A program made the translations under genes and the position numbers. DNA of 64,000 nt from Anopheles merus (Eukaryota > Arthropoda > Insecta > Diptera > Culicidae): positions 41,322,197 through 41,386,196 of the forward strand of contig NC_054084.1 in the NCBI RefSeq assembly GCF_017562075.2. The letters run 5' to 3'. Shown here piece by piece: positions 1 to 12,299 of this stretch (position 1 is the stretch's first letter; the number at the start of each line of letters is the position of its first letter). Below the pieces are notes generated by a model. The model had not been told where the DNA came from. It was given only the letters and a program-made list of their open reading frames with translations, and searched no databases.

Positions 1-396
1 TTACGATGGTGGAAGGTCTGTTCGGTGTTTGGTTGTAAGGAATTTTGAGCATGCAAGAAAAGGAGAAGGATGAGTATCGCCTTATTTTGGACAAACTGCG
101 GAAACAGTTATGCTTGCTTTCAGATTGAAAGATTCTTGACATAGTATTTGCGCTGAGTTTGGAGTTTGGTGGTGTTGTAAAAGCGCTCATGGGGCCATAA
201 TTTTCTAGTTATTGATCTACACCAGAAACAGTTCTTCGTTTCTAAAAACACTGAAAATGTGAATTATACTGCCCATTACCTTACATACTTACTGATTGCT
301 TCCAACTCTCAATTTTTATGCACTGTAATTATCGTAGAACAAAAAAAAGGAGCATTGTAGGGTTTTCCAGGAGTTCTCTTAGCTGTAGGACACTTT
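1..396. other. Intergenic, no gene seen
   Basis: AT-rich DNA with only short open frames and no recognisable domain. The frame starting at 318 runs into the adjacent palindromic repeat and owes its repetitive peptide to that repeat. Confidence 0.5.
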
Positions 397-642
397 ACAG
401 GGTTTCCCACGATTTATTGGTCAGCTCTCATGATTTTTTGGTGCGTTCTCACAATTTTTCAATCGTATCTTATAGATTTTTAGTTCGTTCCCATAATTTA
501 ATGGTATTTTCCGATTGGATATCAATATAGTTGGAGAAACAAATTCTGGGAAACGGCCAAAAAGATGTGGAAACGCACCAAAAAAATATGAGAACCCACC
601 AAAAATTTATGGGAACCAACCAATAAATCGTGGAAATCCTGT
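397..642. repeat. Palindromic repeat built of 21-bp units, copy 1
   Basis: The left arm is five head-to-tail units of 21 bp, each starting like CACGATTTATTGGT and ending like GTTCT or GTTCC. After a short centre containing GGATATC, the same unit reappears in inverted orientation, so the whole 246 bp can fold back on itself. The outer ends are near-perfect inverted repeats (ACAGGGTTTCCCACGATTTA on the left; the right end reads the same in reverse complement with one or two differences). A second copy lies at 33091-33325. I do not recognise the family. It looks like a fold-back or MITE-like element without coding capacity. Confidence 0.75.
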
Positions 643-1180
643 ATTGACTCTTTCTTCCGTGAAATAAACTTAATGCTAAGGAAATTGCACTCTATAGCAC
701 CCTTGCATGACAGACCCAATAGGAATTCCCAAGGAGCCAGTTCAAAAAAGGTGCCATAGATTCCAGTTTAAATCAAATGAATTTCACTTCCCATAAGAAA
801 GAGTCAAAGAAGTGTCCCACCATTATGACAACCCCTGAAAACCCTGTATTCACATTCAACAGGCATTCAGGCCTATCCCGGAGGGTTGCAAAATTGGTTG
901 ACGGGCGAAGAAATTAAAACCTCGTCGTACTCCGTGGCCGGGGACGGGAAGGACGAAACCAAATTCTCCACAAAATTATCCCCTTCGGTGGGAATTATTG
1001 TGCCACACAATAGTTTCCAGGACGCGCAATGTAATACGTCAACATCGTGGCCCTGGCGCAGCTGCGGCCAGTAGCACTGATAGAGTGATACGAGAGTAGA
1101 GACCTGGAGTCGGCGTGGGATATAGCTCATTCTTATCCTTTATTTTGTAGATAATTGTACAGTGTGTCCTAGTCGATATG
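643..1180. other. Intergenic, no gene seen
   Basis: No frame with family resemblance on either strand. The sequence is of average composition, and I see no repeat apart from the flanking elements. Confidence 0.4.
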
Positions 1181-1209
1181 TCTTCTCTCTCTCCTTCTCT
1201 CTCTCTCTC

Positions 1210-1254
<45 letters not shown>
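1181..1254. repeat. (CT)n microsatellite
   Basis: Almost pure CT dinucleotide tract with a few TTC interruptions. Confidence 0.95.
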
Positions 1255-1256
<2 letters not shown>

Positions 1257-3712
1257 TAGATTTTTACGTGTATCCTTATAACGATGAAGCACGATGAAGG
1301 TGCCTGACGAGCACTATCGTTGTCCGCACGATCGGACATAATGCGCCCAGCAACTAGCAGGAAAGAAAAAAATCGCCCAAGGGTGTACGGTTATCTTTCG
1401 CTCCGCTTTCGTAATGTTTTGTTTGCGAAAAATCTGTTCCATTGGAGAAGAATGGACCATCCTAACAGCATCCAACGTGTGCAAAATCCACACGTTTGTG
1501 GAGAAACCCAATGAGAAAGGCAAACATAAAATCAGTAAATCCTGCATTACACCGGGAAACGGGGGAAGATGGTCCTATAGAAGAACTGATTTTCCCAGTG
1601 GAAACGTTTTTAATTTCCGTTATTTTTATTGAACGAAGGGGGCGACCGAAGGTGGGTGTGTGGAGTGGGAAAGTAATTTTTCTTTTGTTTTCCACCAGTG
1701 ACAAAGCCCACCGCGCAGTTCACCCGGAGGGAAATATTAGGCCAACAATAGCATGTGCCTGATTGTGGGAAAGAAATGTGCAAATGGCGCTCATTAGCGT
1801 TAAAGGTTTGTCTTCAAAGTGTGTGTATTTATTTTTCATTCCTTTTTCTTCTTTTTATTCGCTCTCTCGTGCACTGTCTTACTTCTGTTCTGCGTGATTT
1901 AAATATAGCTTCATAAATGACATCAAACGAAGAAATTAAATGTGCTGCTTTATCTTGTTCTATAGACAATGGAACCTTTCACGATACTAGCCTGTGTATT
2001 TTTTCTTCTTTTGTACCGTTTTTGACAGTTGGCGGCAGTCGACACGGATTTTGATAGATGACAACAGTTGGCCATACAACATCACACATGTTAAGCCTCA
2101 GGTTTTCAGCCTCGACTATAGTCATATATGCTATACTATAGGCTAAAGAAAATATCTTTTAGCCTGAACAAATGTCAATAAACATTGAAGTCATGATTTA
2201 AAATATATTGTCATGAAAAATTTAATATCCAATTCTAATTGTGTTACGAAAAGCTGCAAACAGATGGAAAACATTTTTTCAATGACATTAAAAGTATTTT
2301 AACTTATTGCTTTGAATTACGGACACTTAAGGCAACTTTGGCATGTAATTATTTCTCGTTAATTAAAATTCAATCAGTCACACATCAAAGTAACTCACTT
2401 TACTGAAGTATACTTTCTACAATTGAAATAAAATGAGGATTTCCAATAATTTTACTCGAAACATTGTAAAAACTAATGTAACTGCAACGATATTTTGATT
2501 AATATTCCAGACAGTTTCCACATTTCATTTATAATCGTCACATTAACATACACATATGGCAAATTTTTGTTTTGTTTTTAACTTATTTTAACGTTAGGAG
2601 ACTAAATTTTGAGGGTCAGTGTCCTACTGGATCGACAGGACGATGGTCTTACTGACAACGGGGTTTGGATGGGGTTTATTTATTGCACTTGTAGTTGAAT
2701 GGAATCCCAAGAACTGCTGTGCGATTTGAAGATCCTTCCTGTTCGGCCATTAAGGCATTGGGCACACCTATCTCCAATTATCGTTGCATTTTTATTATAA
2801 CTGAATCTTTGTTATTGTCATTATCACAGTCAAAAAACGTATTTTTATACAATTAATCGGCTTCGGTTATCCGGAATCAAAATCAAGATAAAAATTATTG
2901 CTTCGAGTTCCGGACAGTATTAAATATTTGTTTTAATGAAATTCACAGCACAATATGATAAATCATGTCACGCCGATAACTACTTTTATAATACATGTTT
3001 TTGAATGCACTTGAATGCAATTAACACGAATTATAGAATAAATGCGGCGTCGGTTTGAAGCAAAACAGCTAACAATGCATCTGGTAATGAACAGATCGAC
3101 AGAAAATATTTATTTTCTGTGGCATCAGAGCCTGTTAAGGGTCAGACACATTTTTAAATTATTGTAGTACTTGATGGCAATTATATGAAATATAAAAGCG
3201 GTATGGCCAGAAACTATATATAAGAAGAAATTCAATAAAAACTTTATGAGTATCCGGAGTTTGAAGCTGTCCGTAATTTGAAACATAACGGTACCTTTGT
3301 AAGGTACATCGTAGTATGCTAAAATTGTAGCTTTCTTACTTAAACCATGAAAGGATCCAATCTCAGTGCAATAAGGAATGCTATTGTCATGCGCGGTTCA
3401 TCCTATTTATTTATTTGAAAAAAAAAAAACTATTTGCCAAAAAGGCTGTACAATGATCTTACACAAGCTTAAACAAATTAATATATTAATCTGACAGTAA
3501 ATGTGGTTAACTGAAGGGAAATCATTCCGAATTATGTAAAGAGGTTTGTCAATTAGTGTTAGAACTTTACACTAACATATAGATTGTCCCCCCGCAGCAA
3601 GAAGTTGCTATCGGGCTGCGTGATACTGAATAAGTCCAGAAACCCTATTTGTAAATCGTCTTGACCGTGTAGGTCGTTACACCAATTGGAAGTAGAATTT
3701 TCCGGGGTTTCC
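1255..3712. other. Intergenic, AT-rich
   Basis: No coding frame of interest. The stretch contains several TCCGGA/TTCCGGAC-like words (around 2875, 2915 and 3255) and an A-run after TTTATTTATTTG near 3410-3430. These may be ends of old transposon copies, but I cannot place them. Confidence 0.4.
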
Positions 3713-4167
3713 TTAAGGCTGGAAATATACGAACCGAGATCGTCGCGGTACCGTGAAAATCGCGTATAACTTGAGCTATCAACTCTGTTATAAAATCTGA
3801 CAAATAGACGAGATAATCGCGGTTCGTGTATTGAACCATCCGAGGTCGGGTAACGATTGAATGTGCCAAGATGATGTTTTTTAATCAATTAGCGAATCAA
3901 ATTATTTATTTCCATAGTTTATGCAAAATAAAATACAAAACTCGTTTCTCGACACGAGTTTACACAAAAATCCACCAGAAAAGTAAAAATAATTGGTTCG
4001 CGCTACCGCGAAAAACTCAGCAATATCGAAGTTGGGTATCTCTGCGAAACAGCTTGCGCGATTGGAGGCGCGGAAGATTTGACAGCTCAACTGTTCTACA
4101 ACTGTTATAAACAAGGCGCGAATTTCGCGATACCGCGACGATCTCGGTTTGTCTATTTCCAGCCTAA
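3713..4167. repeat. Long inverted-repeat element (MITE-like)
   Basis: The arm at 3713-3764 and the arm at 4117-4167 are reverse complements over about 50 bp with few mismatches. Both contain CTGGAAATA, then AACCGAGATCGTCGCGGTA, then a CG-rich end. The arms enclose about 350 bp with further CGCGG and GGTTCGCG words but no coding frame. The GC-rich arms contrast with the AT-rich surroundings. This suggests a small non-autonomous DNA transposon or fold-back element; no transposase is present and the family is unknown to me. Confidence 0.65.
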
Positions 4168-4735
4168 AAGTGTCTTGCTAAGGTTTGCAGGGGTTCTCAT
4201 CATTTTGGGATACTTTCTTGACGCTTTCATAATGGGAAGCGAGCTTTATTTATTTTAAGGAAAGTGGACTCTACGGCGCCCTCTTTGGACAGGTACAATG
4301 GAAATTACTCACTGATTCAAAATTATGAAAACAACTCAATACCTTTGTATATTAAAAGTTATGAAAGAAAATATCATTTTAGCTTCTCTCTTTATTTCTT
4401 TCACTTTCCTTTTTCTTCCTTCAATTATGCTACATCAAGGAACATAAACAACATTGAGTGAACTAAGTAAAGGTATAACTTTCAGCAAATCTACAGACAA
4501 CTGTAAAGCTACAAGGAATGCAATACTGACGTGCAGCTCACTTTACAATCTTGGGTTACCATACAAAAGGTGCAGCAATTACAAGTCAAGCTATTGCCGC
4601 TTCTCTTGCTATTGCTTTAGATTTCCTTCCTTTTTTTTTGGCTGTGCAGTTTGCATTTCCCATCACGTTTGAGGCACAGATTTCTTTTCTCGTGCAACAT
4701 TACAATTTTCCACAGGAATTTTTCAATTGCAATCC

Positions 4736-4757
4736 CGACCGACCGACCGACCGACCA
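4736..4757. repeat. (GACC)n tetranucleotide repeat
   Basis: Five tandem GACC units, the last slightly altered. Confidence 0.85.
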
Positions 4758-4979
4758 ACGACTCATATTTTTATCGCGTGCCCGTTTTTCCGACCGAAAT
4801 GCAACCGAAAACCGAAAGCAACATGCCCGCGGGAACCTCCCCATTTGACGTAGGGGGGAGAAGGATGCAATCTACCCCAGTCCAACCAAGGTTCATTCCA
4901 GTACTCGCCCTTCCCCAGATTTCATAAATCACGAGCGTGGTGGTCCAGCTTCTGCTTTATTCGTTGACGGTGCCCGTGA

Positions 4980-5021
4980 GCGAACGGACGAACGAACGAA
5001 CGAACGAACGAGCGAACGAAC
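4980..5021. repeat. (GAAC)n tetranucleotide repeat
   Basis: About ten tandem GAAC units with two variant units (GGAC, GAGC). Confidence 0.9.
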
Positions 5022-7442
5022 CGCAGCGCGATGGGGCACGTCCGCACAAATCTGTGCAAATCCGGTAGTGTTGCGAATTTTCTGATTATTATCATGATTA
5101 TTCGCATTTTCAGTCAGCGAGAAGTGCGCATTCTGTTTTTGTGGGGGGGTTGGACGTGGGTGGTGATGATCGGAGTGGATAGAACTGACAGGGAAACTTT
5201 CATCAGTGCAAAAAGGGGAAAAAACTAACGCTGGCAGAAGGGGATGTTGCCCTTTTTCCACATTCTCTCGCTCTCTCTTTCTGTCCCCCTTTTTATCACA
5301 GATTTTATACCATTTTTCCCCATCCTCCTGCTCCATGGTTTGTACTCCCATTCCGGAACTCTATTTATTCATTCGTCTGTTTGTTGGCCGTGATTGTGGT
5401 TTTATGGTGCATTGTTTTTTTTCTTTCTTTCCTCCTCAATGGTTTCCATTTTGCTATTCCATTTCGAAACTGTTCTGTACGTTTGTTGCCTACTTTTTTC
5501 CTCATTTTATCTGCCTTTTTTTCTTCTTGTTGTTGAACATTTCGCTGGTGTATCGGTTGTGGGGGACAGATGGTGCGATTACTACTGTGCTGTGAGCCTT
5601 TTTCCGCTATTTGGCGCACTAGTTCATTGTGACTCGTCTCATTGCCCGTTGTGCGCGATCACGACTTCACAAAGCATCAAATAATGACTTTGCCCCCTCG
5701 CACGAATGAACAGAAGAAAAAAAAACACAGAAAGTGGAATGTACTGAAAGGGGTTTAAGCAATGCCTGGTTTTCTCGTTCACTGCACTGGGTTATAGTAT
5801 TGCTTTTCGTACCTTTCCCGTTTAATTGGAAAGTCCTTTCCGGGGTTTTTTTGGTGAGAGTCCTTCGGTAGAGGAATAATACGCGCATACGCGTTTAAAG
5901 AGCACCAGAAAGTGAAGCCGTTTCTACTTTGTATGCTCACGATCCAAGGGGATCGAATACACATCTCTCAATCGATAGGACGTGTTGAGCAACATGCCGT
6001 AAATTATAATGATCTAACGCGGAGGACCCCGGCTCTAGCCGAACGGGATTTGTGTTCGCGTGTACGTTCACTAGGAAAAGTGCCTCTGGAAAAAATACGA
6101 TCAAAACACACACACCAACACATCACGTCGAACTCGGGTGGTTGATGAAATGAATCTTGCATGCCTTACGTGTGTGTGTGTGTGTCGGCATACATATCCC
6201 CCGAAGCTAGAAGCGGTGCAAATTTCCCCGAGGAAATTAAAGGGAAAATCTACGCTGATTGTTTTTCCTGCCCTTCCCATCCGTCCGTGCCCCCCCCCCC
6301 TTTCAACCGATCAACCGGGTTCTCTGCCGGGGTGTTGTGTTTACTCTTGCCCTTCTCACGTTTGTCCGTTTTCGCGGCCCCATCGGTGACGCTGGGGAAG
6401 GAAAGGATAGCCAAACACAACACACGCCACTATCTACGAATCCTTTCGGCAAATGATTAAAGACGAAGGTTCGATGCTGGTGATGCTGCTCTCTTCTACC
6501 CTTCCCTGTTTGGTGCATGAATATGATTTATGTGCAGCACTGACTGTCATCGACAGCTGGCGGCGAACGGGTTCCATCAATCGAGGCATCGTCGTATGTC
6601 ACCGCCGTATGGATGCAGCGCAAGGGACGCAGGGACACATGTGTGACACATCGGACGGTGTACGAACGGCACACAATCGCTTCGAGCGGGTTGTGTCATC
6701 TTTATTTCAGTTATGTTGCATCCTGCTGCTGCTGCTACTAGTGTGAGTGTATGTGATGCTTGTCGACGTGGACGAGTTGGGAAGGATTTTAAGGAAATGA
6801 TGACGAAAGACACTTCCCAGCCGGGTGTTCCGTGAGGCCGTAAAGCTCCGAGCACCCAACAGGAAAGATTGATCGGAACGATTCGGTGGACTTTCGGAAT
6901 GTCGGGAGTATTGTGGAGCAACAGCCCGTAGGGGTAGGGAGGGTTTGTTGCCCGTTCAAAACGTCCATCAAACTGGGTGACATGAGCTGCCTTTTTTCCT
7001 GCTGAGCGTCCAAATGACAGTTGCATGGTTCATCGTGTGGAGGACGTGCGTGGCGAGATTGATCAGAACGGACTGTACTCGGAATGGCGTTTCGTTGAAT
7101 GTTGTAGAACAATTAATATTTAAATTGTCTTATGTGTGATGTTTTTTTTATCATTTCTCTCAATTAGATATCGTTCCGGTGCCGTCGAGATCTTCCCAAA
7201 AAACACGAACAACACGCAACGCATCGCTCAACTTAATTCTCTTTTCTTGATCCTCCTTATACGACTCCTATTATAATGCTCGCTAATTAATATTTTTCTT
7301 TTTATTCTATTTTACTTGTATCGCCCAAATCAAATCAAAGGATTCCGATCCTTTCCCTTCAACCATTTCCTGTGTGACACCCGGTTCCAGCCAACGCCGA
7401 CCGTCCGCAGTCGTCGCAGCAGCGAGCAATTCGATCAATATT

Positions 7443-9693
7443 ATGACAGAGGGCACCGCGCCGACAGTTGAATGTTTAGATAACACACTGCACGGACTGA
7501 ACGAACAGCAGGAGCAGCAGCCGCAGCAGCAGCAGCAACAGGAAGAGGAGCAGCAACCGCAACAGGAAACGCCGGAACAGGAGCTCGGAACGGTCGGTGT
7601 ACGTATCGAGGTTACGAGTGCGGCAGGTTCTTCCGTCGAGCTAGTCGCGATCGGCAAGGAGCAGAAACAGTCCAGGGACGGCCAACAGCAAGCAGTCGCC
7701 ATGTCGCAAAGCACAAAGCAGGTGTCGAAAGCGGACAAAAACCTGCCCGAGCGCGGGTCATGGGGATCGAAGCTCGACTTCATCCTGTCGGTGGTCGGGC
7801 TGGCGATCGGGTTGGGCAACGTGTGGCGCTTCCCGTACCTGTGCTACAAGAATGGTGGCGGTGCGTTTTTGATACCGTACTTTGTCACACTGTTCCTGGC
7901 CGGCATACCGATGTTCTTTATGGAGCTGGCGCTCGGCCAGATGCTGACGATCGGTGGGCTGGGTGTGTTCAAGATTGCGCCCATCTTCAAAGGTAAGCGC
8001 AGTTGGCGTTCGAGTGATCATCATCCGGGAGGCATCGTTCTAATCGATCGTCGTTGTTTGATCCTTTCCCAACATAAAAAAAAACAGGAATCGGTTATGC
8101 AGCGGCCGTAATGTCGTGTTGGATGAACGTGTACTACATCGTCATCCTAGCGTGGGCCATATTCTACTTCTTCATGTCGTTACGTGCAGGTATGTGTCCT
8201 TCATTGATTGATGCATTGACGTAGCATACAGTCTTCAGCATCAACACGCGTTCCTTCTTTCTTATCAGACGTACCTTGGCGCACGTGTGACAATGCGTGG
8301 AACTCGATCAACTGCGTCAATCCGTACGATCGTAAGGATCTGCTCTGCTGGGAAACGATCGGCGTGAATGGTACGCTGACCAAGATTTGCTCGCTAAACT
8401 CGAACAACGTGTCCATGAGCGATTTGGCCGATCCGGTTAAGGAGTTCTGGGAGTAAGTGTTTGCCCCATTATCCTCAGGAACCTTTCATTGAAACCACTT
8501 TTTGTTTTGCTACCTTGAAGACGCCGCACGTTGATGATCTCGAGCGGTATTGATCAGGTCGGTTCGATCCGCTGGGAGCTGGCCGGAACGCTGCTGCTCG
8601 TCTGGATCCTGTGCTACTTCTGCATCTGGAAGGGTGTGAAATGGACTGGCAAGGTCGTGTACTTTACCGCGCTGTTCCCGTACTTCCTGCTCACGATCCT
8701 GCTGATCCGTGGCATTACGCTGCCCGGTGCCTTCGAGGGTATCAAGTTCTACGTGAGCCCGAATCTGTCAAAGCTAGCCGAATCAGAGGTATGCACTTTT
8801 TGGAGGATGGAAACAAGAGGTTATAGAATTGTTTAACCTATTCTTACGTTGTTAATGATCAGGTATGGATCGATGCAGTGACGCAGATCTTCTTCTCGTA
8901 CGGTCTCGGCCTGGGAACGCTGGTCGCGCTCGGTAGCTACAACAAATTCAACAACAATGTGTACAAGTACGTCCCGCATGGCTTTTGTTATATTCTTCTC
9001 TTCTATTTAATATTCTATTAAATCGCCCCACAACAGAGACGCACTGATTGTGTGTACGGTCAACTCGAGCACCAGCATGTTTGCTGGGTTTGTGATCTTC
9101 TCCGTCGTCGGCTTTATGGCGCACGAGCAGCAGCGCCCCGTCGCTGAAGTGGCAGCATCTGGGCCGGGCCTCGCTTTCTTGGCCTACCCGTCGGCCGTGT
9201 TACAGCTGCCGGGGGCACCGCTCTGGTCGTGTCTGTTCTTCTTCATGCTGCTGCTGATCGGTCTCGACTCACAGTTCTGCACGATGGAGGGCTTCATTAC
9301 GGCCGTGATTGACGAGTGGCCGCATCTGCTGCGCAAGCGTAAGGAGATCTTCATTGCGATCGTGTGCATGATCAGCTATCTGGTCGGTTTGACGTGTATT
9401 ACGGAGGTACGTAATGGGAGGTCGCTAACACTCATTTCTCGCAGGATAGCTAACGGTAAGGTTTGCTCTTTCGCCATCACTTCCTCCAGGGCGGTATGTA
9501 TGTGTTCCAAATTCTCGACTCGTACGCGGTGAGCGGCTTCTGTCTGCTGTTCCTGATGTTCTTCGAGTGCGTCTCGATCTCGTGGGCGTACGGTGTGGAC
9601 CGTTTCTACGACGGCATCAAGGACATGATCGGCTACTATCCGCTGTCGTGGTGGAAGTTCTGCTGGGTCATCACCACTCCTGCCATCTGTGTC
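7443..9693 (+). CDS. Sodium- and chloride-dependent GABA transporter (SLC6), 3' end not found
   Basis: Sodium- and chloride-coupled uptake carrier of the plasma membrane that would clear GABA from synapses. Seven exons join in phase: 7443-7992, 8088-8189, 8269-8452, 8521-8788, 8863-8966, 9037-9406 and 9490-9693 (594 codons). All introns are GT-AG and 68-95 bp long. What is seen: TM1 with GLGNVWRFPYLCYKNGGGAF near residues 120-140; the extracellular loop cysteine pair in CDNAWNSINC with NGT and NVS glycosylation sites; EFWERR; CIWKGVKWTGKVVYF; TM6 with QIFFSYGLGLGTLVALGSYN; SMFAGFVIFS; the TM8 region with LIGLDSQFCTMEGF; and FFECVSISWAYGVDRFYD. These match GAT1-type transporters better than monoamine carriers, which have Asp in TM1 where Gly stands here. 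The coding frame is still open at the donor at 9694, so the rest of TM11, TM12 and the tail (about 100 residues in relatives) must lie in exon(s) I could not recognise. The N-terminus is long and carries a Gln/Glu-rich run (7504-7568). An alternative in-frame ATG with a good context lies at 7701. Confidence 0.93.
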
Positions 9694-11221
9694 GTAAGTA
9701 GCAATGTGGAAAGGGATTAACTTTTTCGCGGTAACGCCATGGAGGGGATATGAGTGTGTTTGTGTGCACGAGGATTGAGTGAGTGAGTTATTATAGAGCT
9801 TTCCCAGCAGTTCGGATGTTCTTCCATGCAGAATCAACGGCGCGGCGAAAGGTAATTGGATGTTATCGAGCGGGATGGGTAATGTAATGCAAAATGGGAG
9901 CGATGTTTATTTCTTTTCAGAATGTTCCTGATTTGGAACAGAGGGTGGCGCTCTTGAAGTCTAAAAGTACAACCGTGTTATCTTACTGGACCTGATTGTA
10001 AATCGTGGAATTTGTGAAGTTGCTGGTGTTCGCTGTACTTATCCAAGAATACAATTTTAGATTGATATTAAAAACAACGGTGTATTAATTATTGAACTCT
10101 CTTAAATACATCCTGAAATTCAATTTATGTGTTGAGTACTTATCATAAAGCTTGTTATGGTCCACCTTCAACCAGCAAATCATTCCAAGAAGCATCTAAT
10201 CAAGAGATGAACCTCTTTTCCGTTTCGTCCGCAAAGCAGCAGAGCTCTGTCATTCATTTCATCTTCATAAATACAATCGCTTCAAATGCATTGCATTCTC
10301 ACATCCTTTAATGGACACATCTTCGCCTTGCCGAGATCAAATGAAACATGCCCGTGCCCGAGATGCTGCATTTACACAGGTCATGAAGTGCACGGAACAT
10401 CAATCGATGTCGGAGAAGGAGGATTTCTCCCCATTTCCAAAACGCACACCACCCGAGAACGTTAATCTCCGTTTACGATGTGCGAAACGGAAACGTTATG
10501 GCTGGGGATGGGCTTGCCATTGTTTTTCCGTTGCTTATCTTCCGTTGCACAGAATAGGCCACAGTGGGCTGGCCTTTTTGTCCGGCCAGCTGTCCAGCTT
10601 ACTCCACTCCGGTTAGTGGGTTTGAATGAGCGCACGGGGCACCGGACGGTCTCGTCGTTTGAATGAGTGATTGAATGTGAGGCTTTTGAGAATGCCACTA
10701 GTAGAGAATGCTGTTGGATAGTACCGTCCATCGATCACGAGCAAATCAATAGCGGAGCAACGTGGTCCAATGCGTGTGGTCCTTTAGGTGGATGGGGTTT
10801 GTTGTATGCTTTCCCTCTACCGTTACGATGCGTTATGAGTGAAATCGTACGGTAGCATTACTCCTCCACGCAACTTCAGACTTGCGCCCCTCTCTTGCCC
10901 AGTTGATTGATGATGGGATATCGCCGGAATGACGAAACGATCATAGTTTACGTGCAAAACCTTGTCCCGTTTGCAACCGAAAAACCGCAAATATTAAAGT
11001 TAGTTGCATGAAAGCGCGCAAACCTATGTTGCCTTCACAACAACGTTACGATAAGCTGCTTGGTGTGGTATCTCGTTCCAGTGCTTCCAGTATTATTAAC
11101 ACCGTGTATGTGTAAAACCCTGGCCCTGGTGATTTGCATGATTTGCCGGCCAAGAATTCGTTCATCATTGCAATGGCAAGAGTAAATAATTTGCCTCCGA
11201 AGTGAACTCCTCGCTGCTAGG

Positions 11222-11245
11222 CTCACACACACACACATACACACT
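11222..11245. repeat. (CA)n microsatellite
   Basis: Short CA tract with one interruption. Confidence 0.8.
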
Positions 11246-12277
11246 CTGACCACAAACAACAAACACTACCGACCCCTAGAGAACCTCCCAAACGGCGTCA
11301 TGCTCCGTTTCTGTGGCTCCCAGGTTTATCGATTTGTCTTATTAGCTGGCAAGTGTTGCGTATGCGTATTAGCATAAAGTCGTCCGCCATGGGTTGCGGA
11401 TGAGGAGAGTTTCCTTGCGCCCCTTCCTGCTTTACGATGATGTGTTTCCTTCCACCAGTTTGCATGGAGGGGTGAAGGCGGTTTGGATCCCTGATAAAGG
11501 GCAGGATCGATGAAAGCACCACAAGCAAAGGGTGTAAGATGACTCGCTTTTGCTTGTGCATTTCGTTTTAGCTTCTGGTGGCTTTTCAGCTCGCACTACC
11601 GCTCCCTTATTACGGTACGGTCAAGCTCAAGGGAGGTGGAAAGCAAAACAGATGTTAGCATAAGAAGCCGACTGTTTGACACACACAAACACACACACTG
11701 TACATTTGGTCATGCTGAGGTCATTGGGCATTTCTCAGTCAGCTCGATTTGCATCGTTCCATTCTATGGTGGTCGAAGGTTTATCTGGCGTTCCATACCG
11801 CACGCATCCGTAGCACAGCACGTTATCGCTGCTCGTCGAGCTAATGATGGGAAAATGTGGGCAGTGAAGTGGACAGGCAGGCAGGCAAACCACACCACAA
11901 ACACTCCCGTTACGTAAATGTCCAACAATCGGCTTCAATAGGGTTAATCGTAAATTTCAATTAAAATTCATTCCACCACACACACACACAGCCGGCGAGA
12001 AGAACTTCAGGATACGGTATCTCCTGCTCCGATGGCTCGCTATCCTGTGGCTTTGGTTTGCACATTCGACAAAGACCACTGGGCAGTGTAGGGGAATCAG
12101 AAATAAGCATTCGACTACGCATTGACAGCTTGGGAGTGTTTGCGGGAACGTCAGACAACACACGGTGCAACAACCGGACTCAACGGAAAGTCCCTAGGAA
12201 TGATGACAAATCGGACGATCTGGACGTTGCGGTGTCTGAAGCGATGTAATGAAATGGAAGTCGTGTAAGTGGTTTGT

Positions 12278-12299
12278 CACACACACACACACACACATA
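12278..12299. repeat. (CA)n microsatellite
   Basis: CA dinucleotide tract of about eleven units. Related shorter CA tracts occur at about 11988 and 12720-12746. Confidence 0.8.

Larger units (their letters stand above)
4168..7442. other. Upstream region of the GABA transporter, no coding exon identified
   Basis: Contains GC-rich patches, tetranucleotide repeats and a (TG)n tract near 6168-6185. Non-coding first exons or promoter elements of the transporter may lie here, but nothing in the sequence fixes a transcription start. Open frames at 4929-5351 and 6577-7026 on the minus strand have no family resemblance and low-complexity stretches. Confidence 0.4.

Noticed and set aside
318..530. Peptide with repeated LVRSHNF-like motifs suggesting a repeat protein.
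   Set aside because: The repetition comes from the 21-bp units of the non-coding palindrome (21 is a multiple of three, so the peptide repeats). The frame starts outside and ends at the palindrome centre.
397..642. CRISPR-like array of regular short repeats.
   Set aside because: The units are head-to-tail without unique spacers, the arms are inverted, and the DNA is eukaryotic.
7307..7819. Cysteine/serine-rich 170-codon frame on the minus strand.
   Set aside because: It is the antisense shadow of the Gln-rich first exon of the GABA transporter.
9832..9851. A 20-nt segment between a CAG acceptor and a GTAATT donor just after the last transporter exon, resembling a microexon.
   Set aside because: It would encode NQRRGE, which does not match any GAT transporter at this position, and 20 nt would shift the frame. 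The signals can occur by chance.
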